In this document: positions 32,803 to 46,561 of the stretch, piece after piece
Numbering within the stretch: the stretch's first letter is position 1
Layout: each line of letters starts with the position of its first letter
Assembly (NCBI RefSeq): GCF_037975245.1
Contig: NC_092568.1
Coordinates: 18,495,001-18,559,000, forward strand
Reading direction: 5' to 3'
Source of the DNA: Apostichopus japonicus
Taxonomy: Eukaryota > Echinodermata > Holothuroidea > Aspidochirotida > Stichopodidae
DNA: 64,000 bases
Notes under the pieces: generated by a model
What the model was told of the DNA's origin: nothing
The model's input: only the letters and a program-made list of their open reading frames with translations
Database searches by the model: none
Translations under genes and position numbers: made by a program

Positions 32803-33475
32803 CATGAAATGCTAATATTGAATATACTAGTACAGATTTAAATATGCAAATTATGTAAAAAAAAAAGCATTTGCGTCTTTATTTAACTTAAAACTGACAA
32901 GTTGTAATTATATAAGAACTACATAAAATCATGAAATGCTAATAACGAATATACTAAGTACATATATAAACCATGTACATCAGTTAAAAAACTTTGAGTC
33001 TAAAATTACAAACTGTAAATACAGTGCTATGCCATACAGTTCTGTACAATCCTTCATTTAATCTATAAACACATCAATGGAATTATAGCAGTTGTACAAG
33101 ATACTGTGTATCTATGTACTTTGGTGGACTGCTATGTATTGTCCAAGATCTTCATTATTACACAATATGTGATGTAGGACTGCAAGAAAAAGCCAAAAAT
33201 CAAGAACTTCAGGATGAACTAGAAAAAGGAGGTAGGTATGTAATTATGGCACCCATTCCAGCTCCTGTAATGGCCATTTACAATTTCTAAATAAAAGAGA
33301 ACACCATCCCTTAATATTTACTGTGTCACAACGAGGATGTTGGTACGCAGCGCAGCAGTGCTAGTAACAATGCGTGGGCAACCTAGTTTTAAACACTTCA
33401 AGACTATGTCTCTTCTTAATCTGTCTTAGTCATACGATAGAAACTATACTGAAAAGCACGATGATTATGTGGAAT

Positions 33476-33925
33476 TTAAATATAGCGGCCACGTCTCCCT
33501 GATTTCAAGAAGGTATTAGTCTCGTTAGGGACTGTAACTAGGCAATTAATAACTTGATAAAAAGCATGAGTCCGGCCCTTTTCCTTCTTTCTTAAGGTTT
33601 CCCATTTCAAAGTCTTCAAAATCTCAGTGACGCTAGATTGCCTACGGATATCACGAGTAACAAAACGTGCTGCCTTCTTTTGAAGCTTTTCTATTTGATC
33701 TTGGTCTGAGACCTTATAAGGGTCCCAAATCTGAGTTGCATATTCAAGAGTAGAGCAACGCATATACATATAGGCCAATTCACATAATTCTGGTGGGCAA
33801 GAGCGCAAATTCCTATTCAGGAAGCCAAGGCTTCTGTTGGTCCTAAAGCATATCTTATCAATATGTTTAGAGAAAGATAAATTGTTATAAACAGGATACC
33901 AAGATAAAGTTGGGAAGTGACGCAC
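33476..33925 (-). mobile_element. Non-LTR retrotransposon reverse-transcriptase C-terminal fragment
   Basis: A 149-codon open frame resembles the end of LINE ORF2 after the catalytic core: SFSKHIDKIC, LGFLNRNLRSCP, LEYATQIWDPY and QKKAARFVTRD are typical. The catalytic YADD region is not present, so this is a 5'-truncated remnant. It lies in the proposed 5' intron, antisense to nothing (same strand as the host gene). Copy 2 has it too, so insertion predates the duplication. Clade not determined. Confidence 0.82.
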
Positions 33926-34609
33926 TCTAATATTTGATTGTATATGGAGTAAACAAACACAATATAATTGACCATCCGCTTAAATCCAATTTACAACTTT
34001 GAAAATAATCCTCAAAAGCTCAGGAAACACAAATATGATGCTGCTTAAAATGGTTGGCTAAACTTGCAACCTTAGGAAAATGTTGCAATAGATCTGTTCA
34101 CTGATTAATATGAATTAATGGACTGCATGGTGTTTACCATGAAATAATTTATTCGGTATTGCAATGAACGATTAAATGCACAATGGGCAGTTTGCTATAC
34201 AGGAAGGAGCAAGGAGATCTATAGACATAGGATAGCAGTTTTGCACACAGAAATAATCTGATAAGAGACACAATTCAGAGACTTCAGAACTGCAATGAAA
34301 AATGTGAACCCTAACATAATTCCCTGCACACTAAGAGAATCCATTTCAATCTATGAGAAATGGGTATAGGCTCTAAAACGATTTCTACATTGACAAACTT
34401 AGGATAACACATATTATAACAATACAGTATGTGTCCAAAGTAAAGTTCAACTTGAACTTCAAGGAGAATAACATGGATAGTAAAGAACTACTGCTAGGGT
34501 GTGCAAATACGATAAATGAATTACGGTACGTAACCAAGCTCACATGTAAGCCTAGATTACTGTAAACAACCATATATGCATACAGTAACCTAACTTATTC
34601 TTACATTAC

Positions 34610-34735
34610 CTGGCTAAATTGCTGGATAAAGACGGCGCAGTATTTACCCTTTTTCAATTCTGCCGTGCTGAAACAGGTTTTAACCACTGTCACGGTTTTG
34701 CGATGAGCTGCCGAAGTTCTTCTCTTTCCCGGAGC
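34610..34735 (-). other. Candidate noncoding first exon of the cpRAS-VWA gene
   Basis: Ends in a good donor, CCAG|GTAATG, contains no ATG, and pairs with the acceptor just before the start codon at 31912. The upper boundary is a guess. The donor is kept in copy 2 (exon ending at 59753). Confidence 0.4.
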
Positions 34736-34753
34736 AGAACTGTTAATTCGTGT

Positions 34754-34764
34754 CCTATTATACC
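34754..34764 (-). promoter_or_regulatory. TATA-like element upstream of candidate first exon
   Basis: GGTATAATAGG on the minus strand, about 20-30 nt before the guessed transcription start. In copy 2 this region is replaced by unrelated sequence. Confidence 0.3.
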
Positions 34765-36204
34765 TGAGAACGCAAGCTTAAAAGTGCCATCAACATAAGA
34801 AAACTTTGCCTCGATAAGTCAAAATTTTCAGTAAAGTTTTTACATATTAAGACAATATCTTACCAACTGACGCGCAGATAGGCCGTGGAATGCGGAACTG
34901 TAGCTGCCTGTTCGTACGTTCTTGTAAGCCTAATGATATTTCCTTCTTACTACTCAAATGTACGATTGTATATTCAATATTAATCACTATGTATGGCCGG
35001 GTTAAAAGTTGGCAGTTGCCTCCTGCATGGATGATCACGATGCGGCTCAGTGAACTAAAAATGTTGAATACAGTATTGCCCTGTCTCACAGAGGTTTTAT
35101 GTACGTACGGCTCCACTTATGTACGCTTTACGATAAGTTCATCGAAACGATGGCAACTGTGATGTCACCATTATAAATATCAAAATAAAACTGTTAGCAA
35201 ACTGCTTATACACTAGAGAGCCTGTATAAGAAAATGCGTAAAAGTAAGTTGGCCTGACGTTTCCATTCTAGCAGGATCTTCTTCAAAGGCTAAACCTTTA
35301 TTAATACACAGTTATGGTAAGGCCATATCCAGTGAATTATTGCAATCTTTAGGCTTTACGTAGCACTATTGCAATCAGCAAACAATCAGTAAACAATCAG
35401 CAAATTTCTATTACATCATGTCACACATGAACGAGTATTATAGCAATATAAACGTATCGACTCTAGTAGTCGTGTAGGCTAGTAGCTACTACAGGTACAG
35501 ATTGCACACCATAGATGAATAGAAAATTAAGCCAGTTTACGGGTAAAACTGAAGCTATATTTACGTTCACCTATAAGGTCGGTATCAAACTCCTGCTGGT
35601 TCGTCCCGGTGCCGTCAAAAAGATAAACAACGAAAGCTGCATATATATGCCTTTGCTTCACTTTTTGTGCATGTTGATTATGTTATATATAACCAATAGA
35701 TGACGTACTATACATGTTTATTAAAACTAATACATGTTTTTCATGAATTAGCTCAGTACTTTACACCAACATTATTTTTTGTCAAGTTATCAACATTTTA
35801 TTGTGGAATGGATGTCAATCGATCACAGATATGCCTAGTTATTACTTTGCCAATTCGATTTTCGATAAAACCTGTGTCGACATACATAAATTTTCGTAAT
35901 AGTAAATCTTCTAAGTGAGTGTTTATTTATACTGATATATAATAATTATAATCAGCAGTTATTTTTACGGTACTTAAGCGACCAAAAATGTGGAAGAAAC
36001 CCACAAGGGCTTATGACTTACAACTTACACGTCGGCCCTGGCTTCCAATTCAACATTTTAACTCAAAGTTGGAATCTTGGAATCTGGGACTAGGGAAATG
36101 TGACTTTTGATCTGAGGAGCCGGCAAACTACAAAGCTATACCTCAGCTTCCAACCAAATGGATCCTCTGTAAATTGTTCAGCCAGAAATGCTACAAAATC
36201 CGAA

Positions 36205-36410
36205 GGTCTTCTACGCCGGTGCCTTCCATCATAAGTTCCCGAGTTCGAGTCACTCCAAGACTGATGTATGTCGTCCAGTTACAGAGTTGTGAAAATTGAC
36301 AATTCATAATCATGGACGTTAAATATGAATGTAAGAGACTGACTTCGGTCAGCTTGCGGCTTTGATAAGCCATTGAGGCTTCTTCACGAGTTCCTGCTTG
36401 CAGAAGGATC
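36205..36410 (+). mobile_element. tRNA-derived SINE-like repeat with tail
   Basis: Shares TTCCCGAGTTCGAGTCACTCC-type B-box region and the following ~100 bp with the element at 1626-1772, and ends with GGCTTTGATAAGCCATTGAG. Copy 2 retains only the tail (60950-61010). Confidence 0.6.
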
Positions 36411-36973
36411 TAAAATACATACATACATACACACATACAATCAACAATATGTCATTTTCGCTACATTTGTCTTAATAGTTTAACTGCATGGCACTCCTTA
36501 ATTAAATATTTATTAAAATTTACTGAATATTGCAACATAAGGGCAATTTTTATATAACAAAAGGGCAATTGGTAGTAACAAAATAGAAAAGTGTACTCCA
36601 CTTTCTTTATAAATAAAAAAGCAAAATGGGGAAAATGAGACACTTCGATTAGTAGAAGGACCCCATGACACTTGTCTGGTATAGGTTAAACGCTGGCACG
36701 TTGTGTTAATGTATACAATATAAAGAAAGATCGAGTAAGGGTCATTCCGTGTCAAATCACGGATGGCTTTTGCTGCACCCTCTCCAAAAATTCCCAAATG
36801 TTTTGTATAATTGGAACACCATGACATGATCACATTCTGAATATTTTAGTTGCATTGCTTCACAATTGGCCGATTTATCATACTTTGTAATTCCGCGATT
36901 TGTCGCCATCGTGGCAATTTGGCATTTTCTTGACTTTGAGGTCGCATTTCTAAGCAATTAAACATCCAACTTC

Positions 36974-37177
36974 CTATCTATTACAGATGCCTATATAATC
37001 TATTCCATTATATTCTATTAGATTAAAAAAGGCTACAAAGACATTGTCTTGTGGAGTCTCAATGACCTTGGCAAACTCTTCTCCCTCATCAACTGGCACT
37101 GCGAGAGGTTCCATCTCTTTAGGTTGCATTGATGGTTGCTCCACCTCACAGGAACAGGTGTAATTGTATGTAGAGTC
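36974..37177 (-). other. Possible isolated terminal exon, unassigned
   Basis: Reading leftwards from an acceptor-like TACAACAG, one frame gives an acidic run ([20 protein letters not shown]) of protein-like composition before a stop. There is no matching neighbour exon and no recognisable family. It lies outside the duplicated blocks. Confidence 0.18.
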
Positions 37178-37185
37178 TGTTGTAA

Positions 37186-38284
<1,099 letters not shown>

Positions 38285-38480
38285 CAGGCGCGTATCCAGG
38301 GGGGCGTTGGGGGCGCGCGCCCCCCGGGTAAGAAAAAGAGGAGAGAAAAAAAGAGAAGAAAACAAGGAAAAAAGAGGGAGAAAAAAAGAGGAGGAAGGAG
38401 AGGAAGGAAGGGAAAAGAAAAAGAAGAAAGAGAGAAAAAGGAGAAAAGGAGGGAGTAGAAGATAAACGCCAAGATACCGG
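38285..38480. mobile_element. G-rich/purine-rich hAT-like element, partial
   Basis: Starts CAGGCGCGTATCCAGG, then a GC palindrome (GGGCGCGCGCCCC) and a long AG-rich stretch. The same organisation, in reverse orientation, occurs at 61913-62185. The far end here is truncated after AACGCCAAGATAC. Confidence 0.65.
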
Positions 38481-40159
38481 GAAGAGAAGAGGCACAGTCA
38501 TAATTACAGCGCTGATCACTATTATATACACAGGGTAGCCAGTGACGAATCGAGGATTACGGAGGGGGTGTGCGCCTCACCCTTCCCCTTACACCGACCA
38601 ACTCCAATTTTGACGTTTCCATTTTTCCTCTCTCACTAATGTAGATATCTATATATATACCGGTACTATATATGATAACGAGTGCGTGTGTATGTGTGTG
38701 TGTGAAACACCCTAGCTTGTAAACACCATATCTCAAGATAGGTAACATCTGCAGTTCTCATATTTTGCATGCGGCTTTCCTACCATGAGTACAAGAATCC
38801 TTTTGTTTTGGTTGGAGGTCAAAGGTCATTTAGGGTCAGCAGAGGGGAAATGTAAAAATCTCCAGAGCCTGAACATCAAACAAAGTTCATATATGCCTGG
38901 TAGGATGCCTTATGTAGTTTATAGTTCTATCCTGGAGTCTAAGCTCTACTAAACTAAACTACTCATGATGGATGAGTTTAGCACTGTCATAATATTGCAT
39001 GTATCGGCTTCTCACCTCTTGACCTTAAAAAGTGGTTAATCGCCATCTCTGTCTTCCCAACTGTGTTTCCCTTGTTGCAATTTTGTTATTCTTTCAGAAA
39101 CACTGCTTGTCCTATCTGGTGACAATCTTCATTATGTTACAATGTAGCTCCTTTCTTCCTTTTCTTCAAGATATCAGTTGGAAAGAAAAGTAACGTTGAA
39201 CTTCTTTCCTTAAAGGGTGTTTTTACAGATGAGCATCAGTGCAACCACATATGTGGACATTTAGTGCAATTGACCCTACTAAATAGTTTGAATCGGTACA
39301 TATCTTACAAACCTGAAAATATATTGCTACTAACACATCAAGTCCTCTGCTGGTGGTGATTTCAACAAATTCAATATTCCATGGTGTAGATTTTGTGGAC
39401 ATTACAAAGCACCTTACTTTGCATCTCATAGGAACCTGGGTTTCCTCCATTCACAGGAAGCTGCAGGGTGGGGGGGGGGGGGGGGCTCCACACGCTGAAT
39501 TAATACTTGCTAAGAGCAACCGAGAAAAGTGTGGTTGCAATCAGCTAGCTATTACGGTACGGCAGAAAAGCAGTCATAAATTAATGATTTTCCTGTAGCA
39601 GTAAAGCCAGGGTTAGCTTGCAAACTACTCTTCTGCTGCGCATGTCTTGTATTTAAAGGCAGGTAACTGCTGGGAGGGTTTTCCTGCTGGTTTTCTTTTC
39701 AGTTCTTCTCATAGGGACCTTTATGCTAGGGAATCTGATTGGGGTTAATTTTTACAATTTGTTTTGTTTTAATTTGGTCACTCTGACATTTGCAACCAGC
39801 ATCGCGGACTTGCTGAGCTCTGTCCAACATTGCATGCCGTAGGACAGTGTTTCCCTACTGTCCTTTGGAGTTAGGCTAATAGTGAAATCTACTTCAAAGT
39901 TTATCTGGAGAATATTTTCAGATTCAAAAACTAATTGGGGTTTGCTATTGCAACTTGTAACATATCATAACTTGAATTACAGATCAAGTTTGTCAGACAT
40001 TCTGCCAAATCTGAGAAAAAAGAGTACAGTTCAGACCAGCTAGGAGGCCATGCAATGACTGTTAGGAAGCTTATTGCTTTCATATTGGAATGGAACTGAC
40101 AGTACACCTAATATTTTATGAATCTTTCTTTGTAAATAATTGTTTGATAATGTACACAG

Positions 40160-40288
40160 ATTGAGTTCAACAAGAAGAGTATAGCTTTATGCAGTTTGGG
40201 AAATGTACACAAATACACAGAATTGACCTTCAGATTCCAGAAGAAAGAAGAGTTCCAAAATGCTGAAGTTTCTGCTTTGCCTTTCCAG
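40160..40288 (+). pseudogene. Exon 13' (inverted copy)
   Basis: 129 bp, open in phase 0, with Ser-to-Leu and Ser-to-Tyr changes relative to exon 13. Acceptor and GTGAGC donor kept. Confidence 0.87.
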
Positions 40289-40957
40289 GTGAGCCAAGAT
40301 TTACTTCTTTAAAAGTATCTGATGGGTCGTATTAGCTTTTAATTATTTTCAAAAAAAAAACTTCTAGAGAATGTTATAGTTTTGTAGAACAGTGGGGAAG
40401 GGGTGGGTTGATGTAAATTGCTAATTATATGACATGTTGGAAAGTTTGATCACTGCTATTGCGGACAAAGGAATCTGAATAATCATCTGAAACAGGTGAT
40501 CATATTATTGTTGCTTGGAGAGGTGACAAAATATGGAAATAGAGCTAAATATTATTTACTTTCACGAGGCTATAGCTGCCTTTCTGAAAGTGGTATTGGA
40601 AGTCACAAAATGCAACCATTTTGAAATGAAAAGATGAAATCATCATGAAACTGTAGGACATTGCTAAGATGGTTATCTTGTCTCCTATTCATCAAACTAA
40701 AAGTTGGTTGTTGTTACAAATGAATTTCAATTGTGAAGCAAAATGAATTGAATTAATATTAAATACATGCTATATAGAACAAGGTACTTCTATCCTGAAA
40801 TTGATTGGTCGTTTATATCAATGAGAACTGTGAAAATTATGACAAATCTTGGAAATTCTCATAAAGCAGTAATATGAATAAAATCAAAATGCAATTGAGT
40901 ATGCTTTCAGAGTGCCAAAATAAAACAACCCACTGCATCGTTGCCTTCGTTTTTTAG

Positions 40958-41053
40958 ATTCAAGTTCGTTACACCACCAAAGACGGGAAAAGATTTCTTC
41001 GGATTTTGACAGAGAAACGTGAGACGACATCAGACAGAAATCAAATGGAAACG
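40958..41053 (+). pseudogene. Exon 14' (inverted copy)
   Basis: 96 bp, open, one Arg-to-Lys change seen. Donor GTCAGA instead of GTTAGA. Confidence 0.87.
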
Positions 41054-41689
41054 GTCAGATATATCCTTTTTGCTTCTTTCTTGGTTTAATATTGTGTAGA
41101 AAATTGTCGCTGGAACAGAAATATCACCGAAGGCTTGTATTGAACTATGAGATGGAAATCTCCAGTCTCAATCTATGCTCTGGGTTTTCAGATAAGTCTA
41201 GGGTGGTGGTTTTTCTAGATATCACACTTAATCTCTCACTTGTACTCTTCAGTACCATAAATGAAAGTTGCTCAAGAGTGTAATCTGTAACACGTTAGTT
41301 TTAGTCAATCTAAAACACCAGAAATGATCAAGCACGGAAGAATCACAACAGTGAAGAAAGAAATTGCTCTAAATTTGAACGAGCGGTTGAAACAGTAACC
41401 ACTTGTTAATTAGGAGCGACTAAGCAGTCGTTACACATGAACTAATCTCATAGTTTGGATGAAAGGGTAATACTAGGTAATTATGTGTGAATATTACGGA
41501 GCTTGAATAAGCATGACTAAGAAGTTGATATAACTCACTGCAAAGCTGCAACCTGTAAGCACCGATTGGAAAATGAAAAGCTACTCTTCGTATGTCATTC
41601 GGTTTTGGCCTCCTCGGTATGTCTATGCTATGAAATAAAAAAATATATAAAATTAAAAATGGTATGCATTCCTGTGCACCTATATAGAT

Positions 41690-42105
41690 ATTCTATGGGC
41701 GTTGCATATTCACCTGGATATTATATGGGGCATTGATTGTGCACCTGGATATCTATGGGGTATTGACTGTGCACCTGGATATTCTATGGGGCGTTGGTTG
41801 TGCACCTGCATATTCTATGGGGCGTTGACTGTGCACCTGGATATTCTATGGGGCGTTGACTGTGCACTTGGATATCTATGGGGCGTTGCCTGTGCACCTG
41901 CATATTCTATGGGGCGTTGACTGTGCACCTGGATATTCTATGGGGCGTTGACTGTGCACCTGGATATTCTATGGGGCGTTGACTGTGCACTTGGATATCT
42001 ATGGGGCGTTGCCGGTGCACCTGGATATTCTATGGGGCGTTGATTGTGCACCTGGATATCTATGGGGTGTTGAATGTGCACCTGGATATTCTATGAGGCA
42101 TTACA
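41690..42105. repeat. 31-bp minisatellite, inverted copy, about 13 units
   Basis: Reverse complement of the array at 15365-15725, between exons 14' and 15'. Unit number and variant order differ from copy 1. The long reading frames across it are repeat artefacts. Confidence 0.93.
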
Positions 42106-42335
42106 GTCACTAAAGATGTGTATCCGTGAATTGAACAACATAGTCAAAGATGCTGAGATGGGAATGGTGCGATATTTGATTTGTGACATTTGTTGATACA
42201 TATATGTCATCAATTATAGAACCCTAAGTGTCTATTCCTATTGCTGAAAATAAGGGGGAAATCATATCATTATGACAATGATAAAATAAAAGGTGAAAAT
42301 GTTAGCACTTCATAGCTTTAAATTCTCTCTAACAG

Positions 42336-42427
42336 AACTTGAATATTCCGGTAGTGGGTGCCATGGCGATGAAGGAATCTGCTGCAAAGGCTAAAGCCGG
42401 AAATGTCCTGGGAGCAAGATTGCATCT
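42336..42427 (+). pseudogene. Exon 15' (inverted copy)
   Basis: 92 bp, open, one Val-to-Ala change seen. Splice sites identical to exon 15. Confidence 0.87.
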
Positions 42428-43164
42428 GTAAGTACTTCTTCTTTTCAAACTGCTCTAGACTAGATTTAGGTATTCTGTAGCCCTCCAGTTTTTTTTTTAC
42501 TTATTTGGTTGAGAAATATGACTAATATTCTTTGCTTTCACTAACTAATAAAACTGTTTTCGCTATTATGAAACATTAATGCCCTGCAAACATCATGTGA
42601 TCCTCATCTAGCATGGCAGACAAATCCCCCCCTTTTTTATTGCCATTTTTCCGCTGACCTTGACCCCTGACCTTGTACCTCAGAAATAAATCTATAATTT
42701 GTAAAGGCTACAATTTTTCGAAACTTTGGTTTAGTTCTCATCTGCTCGTGTACTGTAATACATAATGGATGACAGTTTCCATTATCTCTCTTTGTTTTTT
42801 ATCAACACTGCAGTTTGCTTTCCTGTGGTTTATAGTCAGTGCAGCAGTGCAAACTTGCAGTCGTTGCCAAACTCTGTCGATCAACGATGGTAACAGTTGC
42901 CGTAAAATCCTGCATTACCGGTCTGCAAAAGCTGCCGTGCCCTTTAATTTATCCATTTCGTCTTAGGTGTCTTCGTAATGCTCTAGATTATGAATCTATC
43001 CGAGTCTAGTTACAGACGTCCTTGAGAATACAATTGCGGCAGAACGAAACAGATCTGATACCTGTAGACTGTTAGTTCTACACTAGTCTTATTAACTCCC
43101 ACATTGAAAACCAGAGCACTATGATAGTAGTATATACCTACAGGCTTCAACGTTGAGAGCATTA

Positions 43165-43500
43165 TTGTTAAGTGGTTAAGGCAGTGGACTTGTGACAGTG
43201 TTATAAGGTTTGCAGGTTCGATTCCTAAGCCAGATCATTACGTTGTGTCCGTGGGCAAGGCACTTAATCTCCATTGCCTCCCTTCACCCAAGTGTGTAAA
43301 TGGGGTCCTGTGAAGTAAACTTGTAAATACACTTGCATGCGCCAGATGTATGTCTGCACCGTATGGGAAGGCCTCCAGGGGGCACATAGATGTGGTATAC
43401 TGTAGTGCCCCAGGAGGGATTGTTTGAATTGTTCACTTTGGTGTATGGGTACCACAAGTTACCAATGATTAGGGGTTAAGTGTTACAAAGTCGTGTGGGA
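43165..43500 (+). mobile_element. tRNA-derived SINE in copy 2 only
   Basis: A-box-like TTAAGTGGTTAAGGCAGTGG and B-box GCAGGTTCGATTCC, followed by TTGTGTCCGTGGGCAAGGCA, a tail motif typical of many marine-animal SINEs. It lies in a ~570-bp stretch (43075-43645) absent from the matching intron of copy 1. Confidence 0.75.
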
Positions 43501-44235
43501 GGGCCTTGGCCTTCAACAAGAAGACTATCAGCCTTTAACTGTTTATTCTAACTGAGTTAAACGAGGGGACAAATGAGTTTAATGCGTTGAAAAAAATTTG
43601 GGGATGATAACAAGTTTAGAATAATTATTAATTTTTATAATTTTGTCAGAGTATAATTCCCACAAAGCTAAAGCTGAGTATTAAAGTAAAGAGCATTTTG
43701 GGGGTAAAATGTGGATATATGAAGCATTCGTACACCTCAATCACAATAACAGTGCCTTGATGTCCTTTCACACTTTAAAAATTGCCTTTTTGAGAGCTGT
43801 GTTTGTGTCCTACCCCTACCACATTATGTAATGCCCTTAAGACTCATTGGTTCCAGAGAACAACCATGCCCCCTGTTGGAGATGCCCTGGTTATTTATCA
43901 TCTTCAGTGTTGGAACGCCAGTGTCATCAGTGCCAGAATCAAAAAAGGAACTGCTGGTTCATAAGAATCTAGAGTGTAACGGTTTTACGAACAATCTCGT
44001 CATTTGTCCCTGACTTCTGTCAATTCTCCACAATATCACGTTTTTCTCACTTAAAAAGAAAGGCTAGCTTCAAAGTTTTCGAATATGTTCTTCCTTGTAA
44101 TCTGATCACCAGCAGTGATGCTTTAATGATTGGCTCTTCAAGAGAGGGCTAGCAGCATATTATATTTCCTTTACCTTAAATTACTTAAATCATACACAGG
44201 ATTTCAAATTTCACCTCCTTTCAAATCTTTGACAG

Positions 44236-44344
44236 GAAAAGTCATCATCTCATGAGCGCTGCCAGTGCAACCCAAGATTACGACAAAGGAAATGAATTTT
44301 TGTCCTTCGAAAGAAACGCATTGGAGTTGGAAGGCAACTTTCGG
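44236..44344 (+). pseudogene. Exon 16' (inverted copy)
   Basis: 109 bp, open; the last four codons differ most from exon 16. Confidence 0.85.
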
Positions 44345-44819
44345 GTAAGTAATAATACCAGCGACATATATTTGTGAAAATGTCCGAGATAAATGAAGAG
44401 TTTTCTTAATTGTCATCCAGTACTGTTTGTTTGTACTTTATTCTATAGGAAAACCTCATAAGTTATAACAATTAATGGCTCCAGCCCCCTGTTCTAAATA
44501 TGCAAAGTAAGGCAATAGGCAAACGGGTCTAATCAACTAGGTAAAACAAAGTGTGGCAGGTCAAAGCCTCTTGCACATGTCACTGATGTGAGCGAGTTTG
44601 AAAAGAGTCTCTGTTCAGGAAATAGTGACTGAGTAGAATTTTACCTGTAAAAATCAACAAAAGACCTCCTTGGACATTTCTTGTAGTAAACTTGAATAAA
44701 GAAACATCAAAAAGCATTTATTCCTAAATAATTTTATGGATTCAAATTATTTTGCAAATTTCTTTGTAATTTTTTTTGTTTTTTGTGGCCAACTCTTGTT
44801 TGTTTTCATCTTTATAAAG

Positions 44820-44993
44820 CGATCTATGTCTATGGTTTTGGCACCCCCAAGTGTAAGAGCGGTCGCTCTGACCAAGGTAGGCCAAGAACGGAGCGCAGCG
44901 AGGATGAAAAGTAAAGTAGGAAAGATGAAGTTTTTGAACTCGAATTGTCGTCCTACATCGTCACAACATCAAGAGAAATTCTACAAATATTAA
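44820..44993 (+). pseudogene. Exon 17' (inverted copy, altered ends)
   Basis: 174 bp with TAA. Begins RSMSMVLAPPS after the conserved TTTATAAAG acceptor, showing a 21-bp in-frame insertion, and ends EKFYKY. Confidence 0.8.
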
Positions 44994-45156
44994 GTGGGAA
45001 ACAAAATACAACTTACGATATGGGTGGCAAGGCCTTGATTTCTTTTCATTTTCATTATGGTGATGGTTATTGAAATAAACTGGTAAAAGTGTTGCCAAGA
45101 TGGAAGAAGACCCTCTTAATAAGAGGCTTGTTGAAAGGAAGAATATAACAAATTAT

Positions 45157-45182
45157 ATGTATATATAGATATATATATATAT

Positions 45183-45241
<59 letters not shown>

Positions 45242-45296
45242 ATTGAAAACGCTGAGTAATATAGCTGTCATGTACCTCAACAAGAGTGCTCTAAGC

Positions 45297-45391
<95 letters not shown>
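45157..45391. repeat. Two (AT)n arrays in block A'
   Basis: 45157-45241 and 45299-45391, counterparts of the arrays at 12469-12835 but with different lengths. Confidence 0.95.
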
Positions 45392-45392
<1 letters not shown>

Positions 45393-46468
45393 TCAGTTAT
45401 ACCAATATTGGCTGTTTTACTGCCAGTAACTCACATATTTAAATTTTTCTATTTTGAAATCTCTTCATTTCATATGGTTTTTAGTAAAATAAAATGTCTA
45501 AATTTATATCACTTACTTATAACATGTTTTACTTTTATTATATACAAAAAACAAAGTAGCATAGTTTAACCTGAGCCTTTACTTGTCTCTGTAGTTATAT
45601 AATTTACTCTTAAATTTAAATTTTTCTTAATCCATATTTCCCCGAACCTCCAAAATTCCGGGATAGACCCCTTCTCCCAGGGTTAGCCCCTTCTCCCGGG
45701 GTTATGCCCTTCCCCTGGGATATACCGCTCCCCATGGGGCTATACCTCTTCCCAACTTTCCAAAGCCTCCCTCGACAGGCCTGTGGTAATGCCAAAAGCA
45801 GCAACAGGTGATCGCATGCATCAGTACATTTATTTGACTATTACCTTAATCATGTTTGGGTTGAGTTTTTAGCGATGCACTATATAATTTAGTCACATCA
45901 ATATTGAATATATATTCTTTTATTAACACCGACCATGAAACATTTCTTCACGCTCAAACATCTATATCTTGCCCAGACATGTGATATCATGTCGTACCAC
46001 GGAGTTGTATATAACAGCTACCTTCATGCAAAATTCCACGTAATCGTCAACATTAATTTGGATTCCAAACTAGTCTTGTAGAAACAATCACTAGGTGAAA
46101 ACAAGCTTTAACCGACATGCTCAAATCTTGTATCACAATTTAAAGATCCTAACTAATTTTCAGTCCACCAGGATCGAGGAGTCCTGCTTTTAATATTAAG
46201 CCGTGTTTCTCAGATTAACGTTCAAATATGCTTAAGTAAACAATCCCTACTGCAATTGAACTACTGTACTACCCTTGTGTTCACCAACCGTGATAGATTT
46301 CGTAAGGATAAATTAAGTGGGGAACCCCAAACGTATCCCATTTTTCACCTCTTTTTGTTTTATTTTTTTCCGTTTTACTCAGGGCGAGATGTGACTCATA
46401 GCCTAAGTATTTGTGTCTATTGTTAAGATTAATATTTCAAAATGAGTTAATGGGTGGGTGTATACTGG

Positions 46469-46470
<2 letters not shown>

Positions 46471-46558
<88 letters not shown>
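46471..46558. repeat. (AT)n array
   Basis: About 90 bp of AT dinucleotides. The matching site in copy 1 (near 10710) has only about 20 bp, a large length difference between copies. Confidence 0.93.

Positions 46559-46561
<3 letters not shown>

Larger units (their letters stand above)
40160..44993 (+). pseudogene. cpRAS-VWA copy 2, inverted 3' part (exons 13'-17')
   Basis: Five exons, 40160-40288, 40958-41053, 42336-42427, 44236-44344 and 44820-44993, match exons 13-17 of the intact gene in order, phase and length, with open frames and canonical splice sites. They lie on the opposite strand to exons 1'-8' and there are no exons 9-12 upstream, so they cannot be spliced to their own 5' half. 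Substitutions are modest (4 of 129 bases in exon 13'). The last exon is diverged: seven extra codons follow the acceptor, some residues are lost in the middle, and the stop comes three codons early, leaving the same exon length. An AATAAA at 45074-45079 is retained. Confidence 0.88.

Noticed and set aside
34847-35162. Overlapping 89-90 codon frames on both strands
   Set aside because: Upstream of the candidate promoter, absent from copy 2, no splice or family evidence.
44736-44819. Met-initiated start for the exon 17' frame, giving a hydrophobic leader
   Set aside because: This is intron sequence before the conserved TTTATAAAG acceptor; the hydrophobic stretch is the translated polypyrimidine tract.
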